Assembly (NCBI GenBank): GCA_027625915.1
Contig: JANTQA010000045.1
Location: 2,666,001 to 2,730,000, forward strand
DNA from: Anaeramoeba flamelloides
Lineage: Eukaryota > Metamonada > Anaeramoebidae
DNA length: 64,000 bases
Direction: 5' to 3'
Below the pieces are notes generated by a model, which worked only from the letters and a program-made list of their open reading frames with translations, was not told the DNA's origin and searched no databases. Shown piece by piece: positions 40,240-53,128 of this stretch (its first letter is position 1; each line of letters starts with the position of its first letter). Made by a program: the position numbers and the translations under genes.

Positions 40240-42014
40240 TTTTTTTATAAAAAATAAAAATATTTTGAAAACTAATTTTTCTTAACCATTTATTATTTAT
40301 TAATTTTTTAAATTTTATGTTCGAAAATTTTTATTTATTAACTAGCAGAATGACTAAATCACAATATTTTATCCAAGAAACATAACTTAGAGGTCAAAAA
40401 CAAACTGTGTTAAAAATACTATATAAATTTTCAAAATTTATTTTTACAATCTAAATTATCATTCAAAAAATGTGGCTCGATTGAAAAAAAAGAAATATTT
40501 TTATTTAATCAAGAAAAATTAATAATTAAATAATGATTTTTAAATTTAATTATAAATTATAATAAATTTATTAAAGCCTGATATTTTAAAAATTAAAAAA
40601 AAATAAAACCTAAAACCAAAACAAGTTATTCAAAATTTTAAAATGAGCAGTACAAATTTTTTATTAATAAACTTTCACTGAAAAAAAGTTCAACAATAAG
40701 ATTTTTAATTAATTATTAAAGTTTTTTTTAAAAGAAATTACCTTGTCAAAATTTTCTAACTGATTATTGGCTTTTTTGAAGATTTTTTTTTTTTTAAAAA
40801 AATTATCTTTCTAAAAAAAAAAAAAAAAAAGTAAAAAAAAGACAGAAAAAAAAACAAAAAAAAGAAAAAACAAAATAAAAATTTGAAGAAATTAAAAAAA
40901 AATATTCTGATCTTGCAATTTAAAATATTTTTTTGAGAAGAATATATGAATAAAGTCTTCAGAACAACTTCCATTAAAATTTTATAAGTGAGCCAAATTT
41001 TGAAAAATCGTTTTCAAAACTTATTATTTAATTTTTCAAAAATTAAATACAAACTTCATTTAATATTTAATGAATATATTTTTATTCAAAAAGTGAAATA
41101 GACAAAAAAAATGTAAATATGTGATGATATCAAAATTACTTCCAAAATTCAGGGAAAATCTATTATTTTTATTATTTTTGCTTTGTTAACTGTTATTGGG
41201 GGTTAAAATGGATAAAATACCATTTATAGCACCAGATATTGACCTAAATTTTATCATATTTAAACTAAAAAAATTAAAATTCTATTGATTTTTTAATATT
41301 TAATATTTATATTTCTCTTTAATATGGGTTTTAATTAAAATAAAATATTAAAAGATTTGAAAGTTCAATAAATTATGTTTAGGTTTTTTTTTTGTCGGAA
41401 AAAAATAAATATATATTTTGTAATATTTCTTTAAAAGACATTAATTTTTAATTATTTTAATTATAATTTTAAATTATAAGAGGGATTAAAAACTTTATAG
41501 AATGATTTATTATTAATCATCATTAAGTATTTTTGTATATTATATGAGAAAAATAGAATAAAATTAAAATTTAGAGATAATATGAAATTTTCAATTTTTG
41601 TTGTTTTAAAATCCCTATAATATTGAATAAAGAGAAAAATGAAATTTATTTTTTGCATTTAAAATAAATAACTAATATTAATAAAATTCTCAAATTATTA
41701 AGCCAGGTAATATAAAATAATGTTTTAAAAAAATTATTAAGTAAGTTTCAAACAAGACTTATAAAACCTGAAATTTGAAAAAAAAATATTTTATTTTATA
41801 TATATCAACTTGTTAATTTTATTCTTAGAAGATCAATATTCGACTTAGCATGACTTTTAATAATTATTCAAAAAGGAAATAATTTCGTTTTTTTTTGTAA
41901 TTTTGTAGTTTATAATAGTCTAAGACGAATATAATGGAAGGTATGTTTAAAAAAAAAATAAATTTGTTTGTTGAAAATTGGAATTTTAAATTATTATTAA
42001 TTTTTATTTAGATC

Positions 42015-42046
<32 letters not shown>

Positions 42047-42754
42047 GTAATTGAGTACAAAGGAAATACTTATTTCAATCCATAGCCCAAAAATCGAAAT
42101 TCTTTATATAATATCTTTTCAGTCTTTTAACCTTGTACTTTGCTTTTCTTATTTTGGGAAAAAATAATATAAGGCCAAAAACTGTCTTTTTTGGGCAATT
42201 ATTAAAAAATATCAAGTACAAGAACAAATAACTAAATAAAAAATTAACCAGTTATATTCTATAATCATATATTTTTTTCAAATTGGGGGGGGGGGTAGTA
42301 AACCTTAATACCTTGAAATTAAATCTTGAAAAACTTCTTTACTTGTTACAATAATCAACTATGATCCAGAAAAAAAATAAAAGTTAACTTTCAAATATTA
42401 TTTCAAAAATTTATAAACATCATATTAATTTTGATATTTTTTTTTTTTTTTTTTTTTTTTGGGGGGGGATTGGCTGTTTAGTAAATTTTTTTGAAAATAT
42501 TGATGAAAATTAAATATTTTAATCCAATTAACTCTATTTTTTAAAATAATTAATTGTATATGTTCACTTAGGAAATATTATTGTTTTTTTATATTTTTAA
42601 TTTTTAAAAAGTCAAAAATAAGAAATAATTGAAAATTTAAAAAAAAAGTGTATATTTATCTGAACTCGAACTAATGCATACCTTTTTGAATTTTTAAAAT
42701 TGATCTAAATTAATGATAGATTAAAGTATTTATATTTTTAATTTTTTTTTTGAA

Positions 42755-43310
42755 GGACGTAGTCTCTTCCAAGTGTAACCCTTATAGCTTATATTAATTT
42801 GCTCTAATTTCATATCTTCTTTTATTAAAAAAGGGTAACATCAACAAATAATTGTCAAATATTTACAGATGATTTAATCATAATTATAAAAGGAAATAAA
42901 ATTCAAATAAATTAAAAATTAAATTCAATATATGGAATTATTATTCAACTTGGATTAAAACCAAATAAAGATAAAACAGTTGTTTCAAAAGATTTTTAAA
43001 AAAATAAATATATAGGTATTTATTTAGATAACTTTTCACATATGATTTATAATTTAAAATAAAAATAAAGTAGTATATAACAACAGTAAACAATTATTCA
43101 ATAACACCTATCTGAGCAATAGTTTTAAAATAAGATTATTTAATTATTAAATAAAAATTTCAAATTATTTAAATTCTTGGTTTAATTTATGTATTGCTGG
43201 AATATGTAAAATAAACAGAAATATGCCAACTTTATTTACAAAATTGAATTTAAAATTGAAAATATGATAATTTCGGTAATAAAAAAATTTAAATTCAAAA
43301 ATAAAGACAA
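42755..43310 (+). mobile_element. Decayed LINE (non-LTR) reverse transcriptase fragment
   Basis: Reading the plus strand gives RT landmarks in the right order and spacing: GRSLFQ and a SPxLFALIS-like block around 42755-42820, FTDDLIIIIKG (the FADD-type catalytic box) near 42865, QLGLKPNKDKTVVSKDF near 42950 and KYIGIYLD near 43005. Stops and frame changes are scattered throughout, e.g. TAA codons within 42895-42920 and after 43020, so it is dead. The order FADD / GLxxNxxKT / YLGxxLD is typical of LINE rather than LTR reverse transcriptases. Confidence 0.7.
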
Positions 43311-43539
43311 AAAAAGTTATCTTTGCTTTATTTAGAAATATTGATAAATTTTAACCAAAAAATAAATAATAACATCAATTGGAATTCCAAAGATATTATC
43401 GAAGTAAAAAAAGAAAAAACAAAAATGTACATTTAATGAGTTACTGAATACTACAAGTTGGAAGGTTTTTTTAGGTTTTTTATAATTTAAGGAATAAGGA
43501 GAAAATTTAAGAAATTTTCAGTTAATTTTTTGTAAATTT

Positions 43540-43925
43540 AAAAAAACAGTCGTTAGGATATTGAGTTTTCTGTTTATTTCGAAAATCAATAGATTTTCGT
43601 TAGGTTTTTTTGAGTTTTCAAAATAAACCAAAAATTTATTAAAATTTTCTGTTTATTTCAAAAAGTTAAAAAAAACCTAGAAAATTTCACAAGTAAAACA
43701 GAAAACCTCAAGAAAACCTAAGCACTTGATGGCGTTTGATGAGAATTTTTGTTAGGTTTTCCAAAATTTAAAAGAATTGGGTAAAATCAATGATTATACT
43801 TAATTCTTTCGAATTCTGAAAAACTGCTGTTAGCTTTTCTTGAATTTTAGACATAAAAAAAAAACCTTATGAAAACCCCAAGAAAAGTTAGGCACTTGAC
43901 GACACTCTACCGCACTTGACAAAAA
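43540..43925 (-). mobile_element. GTCAAGTGC-type hairpin MITE, reverse orientation
   Basis: The right end, TTAGGCACTTGACGACACTC then TACCGCACTTGAC, is the inverse of the left ends of the 2.0- and 38.8-kb copies. Interior words TTTTCTGTTTATTTC, AAAATTTATTAAAATTTTC and GGTTTTCCAAAATTTAAAAG recur in the other copies. Confidence 0.6.
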
Positions 43926-44710
43926 TATTTCACAATAATAAAATATTAAAAATATTTATCTAAAAATTAACAATATCCATCAAGCTCAATAATTCTAAAA
44001 TTCAGAACTTTCACTATCTGCTTAGTTAGATATTACCATATAATCAATAAAAATTCAACAAAATTTTGTACGTTATGTTTAAAAGATAAACAAAAGGAAA
44101 TTATAAATATTAATCATTTTTTATTGGTATAACTTTCCTATGAAAAACATGGGTTAATTTTTCAGAACAAATTAAAAGAAATGAATTTTAATGAAATAAT
44201 TTTAAATTAAGATCGTTTAAAATTATTTTCTAGATTTAAAAATCATGAAATCTATGATTTCACTCTTACATTTTCGAAAAAGAAATTTAAGTCTATGGGC
44301 ATCTTTAGTGTAATTTACACTTCTTCAATAATAAAAAAAAATTAATTTTTTTTTTTAGTAATTAAAAATTTTCTAATCCATAATATAATTGAGATAAGAC
44401 AACTGCTTTAAAAAATCTTAATTCAAGTCCAATTGTGAATTTAGATTCTAGAAAAAAATTTTAATAAAAAAAAAAAGAGATGGAAATATTACTAAAAATT
44501 TATTTAATTCTTAAACTAACATTAAATTTTAATTAAAAATAATTTGTACTAATTCACTGATATAAAATGAATAGAAAAATAAATAAAAAATTTTTTACAA
44601 AAAAATCAGCAAATTATAAATTATTTAATCAAATTTAATAAAAAAAACTAAAATAGTATAAAATAAATAAATAAATAAAAAAAAAAAAAAAAACATAAAC
44701 ATTAAAAATT

Positions 44711-47700
44711 TTATTTTCTTTCTTTTTGTCGGTTATTTCTTGAATAAAAGGGGAAATTTCGATCTTCATGATGGCGATTACGATAATAATTCTGGTTATG
44801 GTAATTTTCCATTTCATTATGGTTGTAATTTTCTTCTCTTTCAAGATTATGATGATTTTCTAATGGATAGTTATTATAATGGTGATTATATTTTTGGTAA
44901 TGATCATTACGTTGGTGGTAATTATGATTATGGGAATTTGGTGGTTGAGGTGAGGAATTTCGCATACGATAGTTCCCCAAGCTGGAAGATCTTGATAAAT
45001 GGGACTGGTTTCTTCTTCTTTCCAGTAGCCAAGAACGATCTGAATTTCTTGTTGTGTAATGTCTATTCTCAAAATCCATTGAATCATTTGTTGGCAATCG
45101 TTGATACATTTGTCGGGAAGATGAAGATGAAGATGAAGATGAAGTGGATGATAATGGTGGAGACAATGGTGGTGGCGAATTGGTTGGAGATAGAGTGGGC
45201 ATGGGTGCGCTCTTGTGGGTGAATGGGGGTGGGGGCATGCCTGATGGGTTTCTTTTTAATAATCGCAATAACTCTTTTTCATTTTTCTCATCAAATTTGC
45301 TTGAATAATCTCGATAATTCAAAGGTGATGTTGTATTTGGATTTAAATTCCGTTTGGGTGAAAATTTTTCAGACAAAGTATGTGATTTTTCTAATGCTGA
45401 CTTTGAGAAATGGTTTAGATCTGAATTTGTTCGGTTATTACGAGAGAAATACGGTCGTGTGATTTGTGGCGTGAAAGAAGTTTTGTTATCGTTTTTGTGA
45501 TTCATTTGTAGCGTATTTAATTGTGGTGTCATCATTCGATCAAATTTGGCTCTTGGTGGTGATTGGATGTTTCTATTCCTCATTTGTTGGGACGATAATT
45601 TTGATTGTTCTTCATTTAAAAGTAATGCTTTTTTTGTGGGTGAAGATTTTGCCCAAAGTAAAGAAGAAGATGTTGATGATGAATTTTTTAATGTTTTATC
45701 ATAATTTTGAAATAATGGCTGGCTTGTAGATCTTGGAAGATTCGGTTTATTGACATTATTATTTATTTTTTTCCTACTATCCCTAGAATAAGCTGAGTTT
45801 CGATATTGATCCATATGATTTTGATTTGGTTTATCAATTGAATTTTGTTTTTCAATGAAATTAGATTTTGAAGTAAAATGATATGATTTTGATTTTGGTG
45901 GTTTTTCTTTTTTTCTTGAATAGGAATTTGATATTTGTGATTTTTTTTTTTTTTTTTTTTCAAGATCTCGTTCTCTTTCTCGTTCTCTTTCTCTTTCTCT
46001 TTCTCTTTCTCTTTCTCTTTCTCTTTCTCTTTCTCGTTCTCTTTTTCGTTTTCTTTCAAGTTCTCTTTCTCTGTTTCTATTTCTTCCCTTGTTTCTATCT
46101 TTTTTCCTCCCCCTTTCTCGTTCTCGTTCTCTTTCTCTGTCTTGTTCACTTTCTTTGTTAATATCAAATTTTCTTTTTTTTTCTGTTTTTGAAATTGGTG
46201 AATTTTTTTTTGAACTTGATCTTTGCAAATGAGATTTATTTCCATTTTTGTTTAATGAAGAATTTAATTTTAAATTCTCATTTTTATCAGTTGAATCAGT
46301 TGAAGTTTCATTTCTTAAAGTGGATTTTATATTTTTATTTAAATTGTGTTTTAAATCTGAATTTGAATTAGATATAGATATAGATGATGGTGATGATGAC
46401 AGAGATGGTGATGATGATGTTGTTGTTGTTGATAACGATAGTGGTATTGAAGGCAATGATGTTGAATGTGTTAGGGGTGAATATTTTGGTGATGATGATT
46501 GCTTTTGTGGGGATTTTAATAAATTTGAAAATGAAGACGTGGAATTTGAATTTAAAGAATTTTGTTTATTAGTTTTTTTTGTTATTAATTTTAATTCTAA
46601 TTTTGGAGATACTGTTATGGCTCTTTTTTTTTTATATTCCCTCAGAGAAAATTTTTTTTTTTTGATGTTATTTTTCTTTTCCTCTTCATCTTTTAATCTC
46701 TGTGCGGCTTCTCGTTTTCTTTGAGTGGTCAGTTTTTCTTCTTCTAATTTCCGTAATCTTTCTAGCCTTTCTTGTTCTTTTTTCTCTTCTTCTCTCTTTT
46801 TTTTTTCTTCTTGGGATTTAATAAATGATTTTATCCAAATTTTTTTCAAGAAAAAGTTTTCATATTTTGGTGATATTTTTTGAATTTGTTTATTTTTTGA
46901 CTCAAACCATTTTTTTTCAATCTCTGTTTGAATTTTCTGTTTCCTTTGCTTACAATTAACAAATAATTCAACCAATAGGCATTTTTCTACTTTGTATTTT
47001 GTGGGTTTGATAGGAAATGGCTTTGGGTATCCGGTGAAAAATAGTTTATCAAATGCCCCAGTCCGTTTCCACATTTTTTTTAAAAGTTCGTTTTTTCTAT
47101 TTAAGCGTTTTATTTCCTTTCCATTTTTTGTTTTATTGCTTTGATTATTATTATTTGTTGTTTCTTGGGAATTTTTATTTATTACAGAGTTTGAGCTATT
47201 AAAATTAATTCCATTGTTTATATTCGCAGTTGAGGGGCCCACATTAGTGGCCATTTGTTCTTGAGCTTTAAATTTTTCATTTTCCTTATTTGATGTTTTT
47301 AAAGATCCAATAGTGATATTATTTGTTTTACCAACCACATTTTCAGAATTTGCGTAATGATTACTATTACTGCTACTACTGATATACGTGTTGTTTGAAT
47401 TTCCTTTTTGGGCATTATTCTGATCAAAATTGACGGTTTCATCAATTTGAACACCATTTTGTGCTTTGTTTTGAATTTGATATAATTTTAATTGATTTTT
47501 GTTCATTACGTGTTCATTTTTATTCTGATTTTTTTGAGAATTATTTAAATCCCAATTTATTACAAGCTCCTCGTTTAATTTCCTTTCTTCTTCATTTCTA
47601 ATTTGACCATTATTTTTTCTTCTATTCTTCTTTTTTTCAACTTCCAATTGTTCATTCGTTTTTTTCAAATCATGCCTTCTTTTTCTAGATCCCATTTTCA

Positions 47701-48999
47701 AATTCCCAAGATCAATTAATTCTTTTTGCTTCTGATTTTGTTTTTGTTTTTGTTTTTGTTTCTTTCTTTCTTTCTTTCTTTGCTTCTTCTTTTGTTTCTT
47801 TTTTTGTTTTTGTAATTGTTTTTGGGTTTGCTTTGGGTTTTTATTTACGTCCTGTTGTTTGTTAACTTTTCTTTTTTGTCTCCTTCTCGATTTTGGCTTT
47901 GGTTGCTTTTCTTTACATTCACTACACACCCAATTTTTTTTTCTTGGTCCTCTTAATCCTTCATTGACACACTTGGAGTGTTTATACTTTTGGCAAATTT
48001 TACATTTGACAACTCTTTGTGAATGATCATTATTCTAAAACGTATTCATTTTTTTGTTTGTTTGGAAGAATAACAATTTTAGGTTAGAAGAAATCAAAAT
48101 AAAAGAAAAGATAAATTAATTGGTTAGTCAAAGAGCATGAAAAAAAGGTTAAAGGTTTATTGTAGAGAAAAAATGAAATTGGAAAAAGGAAAAATGAAAA
48201 AAGAAAACTGAAAAGGCAAAGTAAACAAATTCAAATGAAAAACTATTTTTTAAAAAAATTTTGAAGAGAAAAGCGTTAAAGGCATTAATTTTCATTTTAA
48301 TAAAAAATAGACTTCCAATTTGACCAGAAAAATAATAGTACTTTATAGTTTTTTTGTTAGTTTTTGGTTGAAAAAAATTTTGTAGTCGAAGAGAAGAGAA
48401 AGCTACGATTCAAAATTTCGAAATTAAGAAAAAAGAAGTAAGAAATTAGGTTTTACTTTTCCACAAATACAATCAATAATTCTCGGTTCACACAATTCAC
48501 AAAAATAGTGTTTTGGTGGTTTTTTTATTGCAACACATTTTGCATGTTGCCAAACTCTGCACTTTTCACATTGAATCATAAGTTTAAAATTGTCAACATT
48601 GTTTCCACATGGGCAACGAATTATGTTATCATTTGGATCATATTCTTCTTCCTCTTCTTCGTCTTCTTGCTCTTTTTCAATTTCCATCCCTACTTGGGTT
48701 TTTTGGTTTTTTTCTTTTTCTGTTTTGCTTTGGATCTTGGCTTCTTGAATTACCTTGCTTTCAAGCTTTGGTTCTTTGGCTGGTTTCACCAGAATAATTG
48801 TCTCTTTTTTGTTTTCAATTTGTTTTCGCAGGAGAATTTCTTTTTGATTATTCGTAAGCGGGGCTTGTTTTGTTAAAAAATTACTAATTTGTGAAACTGA
48901 TTGACTTGAAATAGTTTCTGTTTGGTAGTTTTGGAATTGGTTCTGTTTTTGGGTTAAGTTTGTTTTCGGTTTGTTCATTTTTTTTTTTTTACTAAACAA
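44711..48999 (-). CDS. Tandem PHD-finger protein with long low-complexity tail
   Basis: Two exons, 48999-48457 and 48034-44711, joined by a 422-bp GT-AG intron in phase 0; 1288 residues. PHD fingers read histone H3 tails, mostly methylated or unmodified Lys4. Finger 1 (about residues 130-175): CPCGNN...MIQCEKCRVWQHAKCV...FCELC, with the Trp before His typical of Lys4me readers (Set3/MLL5-like spacing). The intron falls inside finger 2: CICG before it, then VKCKICQKYKHSKCV...WVCSEC. After the fingers come basic and Gln/Lys-rich stretches, a conserved-looking patch (MWKRTGAFDKLFF), a predicted coiled coil (EEEKKEQERLERLRKLEEE), Ser-rich parts, a pure RE repeat (around 45960-46040) and an Asn/His/Tyr-rich C terminus. 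No SET or other enzyme domain seen. The exact partner complex is unknown. Confidence 0.8.
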
Positions 49000-50170
49000 T
49001 CGTTTAAAAGTAGAGAATCTTTTGTTTCCAATTCAAAATGTTCAGATCGATTTCCTCAAATTTTAGACACTATTATCGAAAAAAAATTTTGTTGATATGG
49101 GTTGAGTTGGTTGTAAAACAAAAAATCAACCAAAAAAAAGCTCTGGTGTTTTCAAAAAGAAAGAAAAAAGAGGAATAAAAAAATAAAAAAAAATAAATTT
49201 AATTGTGGAAAATAAGAGAACAAAATAGCTGCTGTAGTGTTTTTTTTCTCAAAAAAATCTTCATTAACGTTAAAATTCATAATTTTTCAGAAAAAAGTTT
49301 TACATTTTGTTATTGTTATTTTTTTGATTTTTTTCTTCCTAATTTCCCAAACTTTTTTTCAGTTAAAAAATAACAAGAAATCTTGACTAAATATGAAATA
49401 AATGTAAAGGTTGGTTTAAAAAGTTTATAAACATTATTTCCTCTTTTTATAAATGACAAAACACAAAAACAACAAAACTTTTTTGTTCTTTTAGAATTTA
49501 GTCTGTTTGGTGAACAAACGAAAGACAAAAATCGTGTTGATCACAAGAAGTTGTTGTCTTTTATTTAACTTAATGAGTTCTGAATAAATTGAGATCATAA
49601 TCTCCACCAAATCACTTTTTTAAAAAAAAGGTTCTATTTAAACGTTATTTATTTGTTCCTCAAAAAACTTGGAAGATTGAAAGAAAGAATTTGACAAACA
49701 TGTTTATTAAAACTTTTCCTACAACACATTTTTAAAGCATCTTTATAATTTCCTGTTGCTTAAAACTAAATTGACAAAGATATTTTATTTTATTGATCAT
49801 TTCTTAAAAAATTCTATCGAATTGAAAAAATTTTTTTCTCCTTCACCTCATTTATTAAATTCCATCTTTGATCATTTTTAAAAAGTTATTCAATTGGACA
49901 GCATACAGTCCACTTCCATGGGATTTGTAGTTTAAAGTATTTCTGAAAAAGTACAAATTTAATTTTCATACTGGTTTTTGATAGTAAGAGGACACAATTT
50001 CTCTTCATTTTCCTTTTCCTTTTTTGACTTGCGAAAAGGAATTTCAATTGCACAAATTGAGAGCAGTTGGTAATCTCAATTTATTTATTTGACTGGCCAC
50101 TTTTTATATAAAATATTGGTATATTTTGGAAAACAAAGAATCCGTAATCAAAGCCAGATTTTCTGATTTA

Positions 50171-50648
50171 CAGTGGTGTAAATAACCCATGTTGACAACC
50201 TTTAACCCATTACGAAAATTTAACTTGTGTTTTTTTTTCAGACTTGGGTATTGGAAGACCAGAATTCACTTATAGATTCTTGGTTCAGATCCAAATTGAC
50301 TTTAGAGGTTAGATCTTTGATTAATCGAAATGGCACAATAATATTTAATGATTTTGTTTCAAAAATTTCATCATATTTTCAAAATTTTTGAGATTAAATG
50401 ATTTTTTTTTAAAAAATTCAAAAAATGAAATTATTCTCATTTTTTTGTCAAAAAATTACATTTTAATCTTTCAATATCTTCATAATTCTTATTTAAAATT
50501 TATTTAAAGAACCCAATTTCTTGTTTATATACTGTTGCCATACCATTGATTTGTTTCTTTTATTTCTAGAGTCATCCAATATTTTTTCCATGAGTTAAAT
50601 TTTAGTAATGGGTTAAAATAAAAAACACGGTTTAGTTACACCACAGTG
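50171..50648. mobile_element. Inverted-repeat DNA element, about 0.48 kb
   Basis: Left end CAGTGGTGTAAATAACCC...TTTAACCCATTACGAAAAT, right end TTTTAGTAATGGGTTAAA...GGTTTAGTTACACCACAG form inverted repeats of about 55 bp with several mismatches. The left flank is TA; the right flank reads TG, so the duplication is degraded or the edge is shifted. The core has no ORF and carries repeated TTTCAAAATTT words. It is a non-autonomous DNA transposon, possibly Tc1/mariner-like by its CAGT end. Confidence 0.65.
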
Positions 50649-51119
50649 CAAAAAAGATAATCCAATGAAATTGTATATTTATATAATCAAAATACTTGCA
50701 AAAGGATGTTAATAAAGTTACTCAATTAGACACAATCAAAATTTCGTAGTCATAATGTCTTTTAGTTAAAACTCTATTTTAATGAAAAAATTATTAAATT
50801 TTTTGTTGAATATGGGTTGGTTTTTTTATGAATTGGAAATTTCTAAAGAATATGATCAATTTAGCAAAATTAAACATTCCTTTTTTTACTTGACTCAACA
50901 ATAATAAGAATTTTAAAACTGATACCTTACGAGTCGTTTTCAATTATATCCCAGATAAAGAAAAAACCATGGATCTTAGAACCTACTTGTAATAGATCAA
51001 ATTACAAAATTTATTTGAAAGACAATTAAGCTGTTTGGTGTTCTAAAAGGTATATCAACTTAAACTTGTTTTCTTCAGAATGGCCTAAAAAAAAAATCCA
51101 AATATCAATAATTTTTTAT

Positions 51120-51600
51120 AATTATCCCCTGTGAATAAATAATTAATAAAAAAACGTAGAATAATAGATAACATAAGAATAGTTGGTAACTATATGAGGG
51201 AAAACTAATAAATCAATATATTTTCCAACTCAAATTAAAAAAACTTGTTTTCTTTGGAAACAATTTGAAAAACAACAAATCTCAATTTAATCTCCAATTG
51301 AAGATCCAAAGAAAATTCAAATAAAAATAATTATTATTTCTCTACGACCATTTTCACTGTTCCAATAACATTAGAATAACATGGTTTTATCAAGTTAATA
51401 TCATTCTTGGAATAAAAATATAATTGCAAACCAATTAATTGTAAAAAAAAAAATTGAAAAAAAATAAAATATGAAAAAATGATTTCAATTTTGAAAAATC
51501 CTCAAAAAAAGATTTTTTTCTACTATCCATTAAAACGCTTTAAAAATTTCAAAATAACTGATTTTAACTGAGATTATTTGACTGGGACATGTTTTATCAG
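51120..51600. repeat. Dispersed repeat family A, copy 2
   Basis: Same orientation as copies 1 and 3; closest to copy 3, sharing AATTGAAGATCCAAA / CATTGAAGATCCAAA, TTTCTCTACGACCATTTTC / TTTTCTACGATCATTTCC, CAATAACATTAGAATAACA and GATTTCAATTTT. Confidence 0.55.
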
Positions 51601-53035
51601 CCCCTTAGAACTCAAAAATATCCTAATTGCATTTACAATAAAAACTTTAATTTGAATACTTATGAAAAGATTTATAAGATATCAAATTTATAAACGATTA
51701 TCTTAGAAAGAAAAATTTATAATTAAAAATTGTATAGTTACTTCCAATAAAAAAATAATTTGAAAAATTTGTCTTCAGATTTTAAAAAATGTTACTTGAT
51801 TATTATGATTTTATTATTTTTCCGAAATTTATCAAAAAATTTTTCTACACATCAAAAACTTCTTAGTTTTAATGATTAAAATATACCATTATTTATTGGT
51901 ATTTTTGTGGCTTTGTACCCCCCCCCTACATTGACTAAAATACTTTAATAAACAATTTATTCACAACATATGATATTTTAATACCATATAAATGTTTTTT
52001 TCTCATTGATTACCATTTAATACTGAAAGTATCTATTTAATTCTAAATAATTACAAAATACAAAAAAATATAAATTAAATTTGCAAAAAAAAAATTTTTT
52101 TTTCATTATAAAATTTCAAACTTTTTTTCAGAACAAATAATTTTTTTCAATTTTAAATGATTTGACCAATAGTTCGAGTCGGATTAATAATTGATTTTTT
52201 TTTTTTTTTATTTTTTTACAAACTTGTTTTAATTTTTGTCTTTAACAAATCTAAAGGTATAATAAAACATATTATTTAATACGAGACATTATTTCAAAAA
52301 TTATTTTTTTTTTTGAAATCTATGAATTTAAATTAAAAAATTCTTTTCTACAAAGATTTTTTTCAAATTATTACCAAATAAAATTCAAAAACAAAAAAAA
52401 AAATGATTTCGAAGATTATTTTATTATCTCTGAATACTATTTCAAAGTTCCTTTATATTTTATTAATGTTAATACTGATTGATTTATCACGTAAATATCT
52501 TTTTAGATGTTTTAAATTACAAAGTAAATAATGAAATTCTAAAAAAAAAATTGTTTATTCAATTATTTTATATTGATTGGATTGATGTTTTAGAAAAATA
52601 TCTATTGTAAAAATTTATTTGAAACACAAACTAATAAATTTTAGTTTTATTATAATATTTATTGAAATTTTATCTCAAAAAATCTAATTTCTTGGAATTT
52701 TATTTATTTTTTTATCTCAAATTTAACAAATAATTTTTATAATTGTTATTAATAAATGATATTTGTGTTTTGAATATCAATAATTAGAATAAAATTTCTC
52801 TATTTTTACAATTTAAAACAAATAAAAATCTTTGAAAAAAAATATTAGAAAATGATTTATTTTTTTTTTCGAATATCAATAAATTTATAATTGTGTTGTT
52901 TATTGCTTTTTTTACTATTTTCACTTTTTATTATAATTTCAATCTGGATTAAAGACAAATAAGAAAATAAATACATTAGCACATCACTATCATTTTAAAT
53001 TTTTTATTTTAAACTTGTTTAATCTGAGATCCTCA

Positions 53036-53115
53036 GTGAGGCTAATGATACCGATGAACCGAGCACAAACCCATTAGAGTTCCGGAATAGAAGCTATCAA
53101 TCGCAAGTGGTGTAA
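53036..53115 (+). pseudogene. Truncated 5S-rRNA-like sequence
   Basis: A GC-richer block. Written under a plant 5S rRNA recalled from memory, it matches in order: GATACC (for CATACC), GAGCAC then AACCCATTAGAG (for GCACCGGATCCCATCAGAA), TTCCGGAATAGAAGC (for CTCCGAAGTTAAGC), and CGCAAGTGGTGT (for GCGAGAGTAGTAC). It then stops in TTTTT with no loop D/C-box part and no 3' strand to close helix I, so only about 80 of 120 bases are present. A Tc1-type MITE begins 13 bases further on. Could be a 5S pseudogene, a 5S-derived SINE head, or a very divergent RNA gene. Confidence 0.4.
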
Positions 53116-53128
53116 TTTTTATTTATTA

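Larger units (their letters stand above)
40240..44710. other. 4.5-kb intergenic region between RBBP4 and PHD genes
   Basis: Both flanking genes end here. Apart from the LINE relic (42755-43310), a hairpin MITE (43540-43925), eleven-G and eight-G runs (42285-42295 and 42461-42468, the latter after a long T run) and (TA)n at 42018-42046, nothing recognisable. The first half (40240-42000) is plain AT-rich DNA. Confidence 0.6.

Noticed and set aside
42895-43060. TAA codons within the reverse transcriptase frame as evidence for a reassigned code
   Set aside because: The host genes all use TAA or TGA as stops at family-typical lengths; the element is simply decayed.
45883-46161. Phe/Leu-rich frames antisense to the PHD protein's RE repeat, looking like membrane segments
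   Set aside because: They arise from the complement of GAR/AGA repeats in a real gene.
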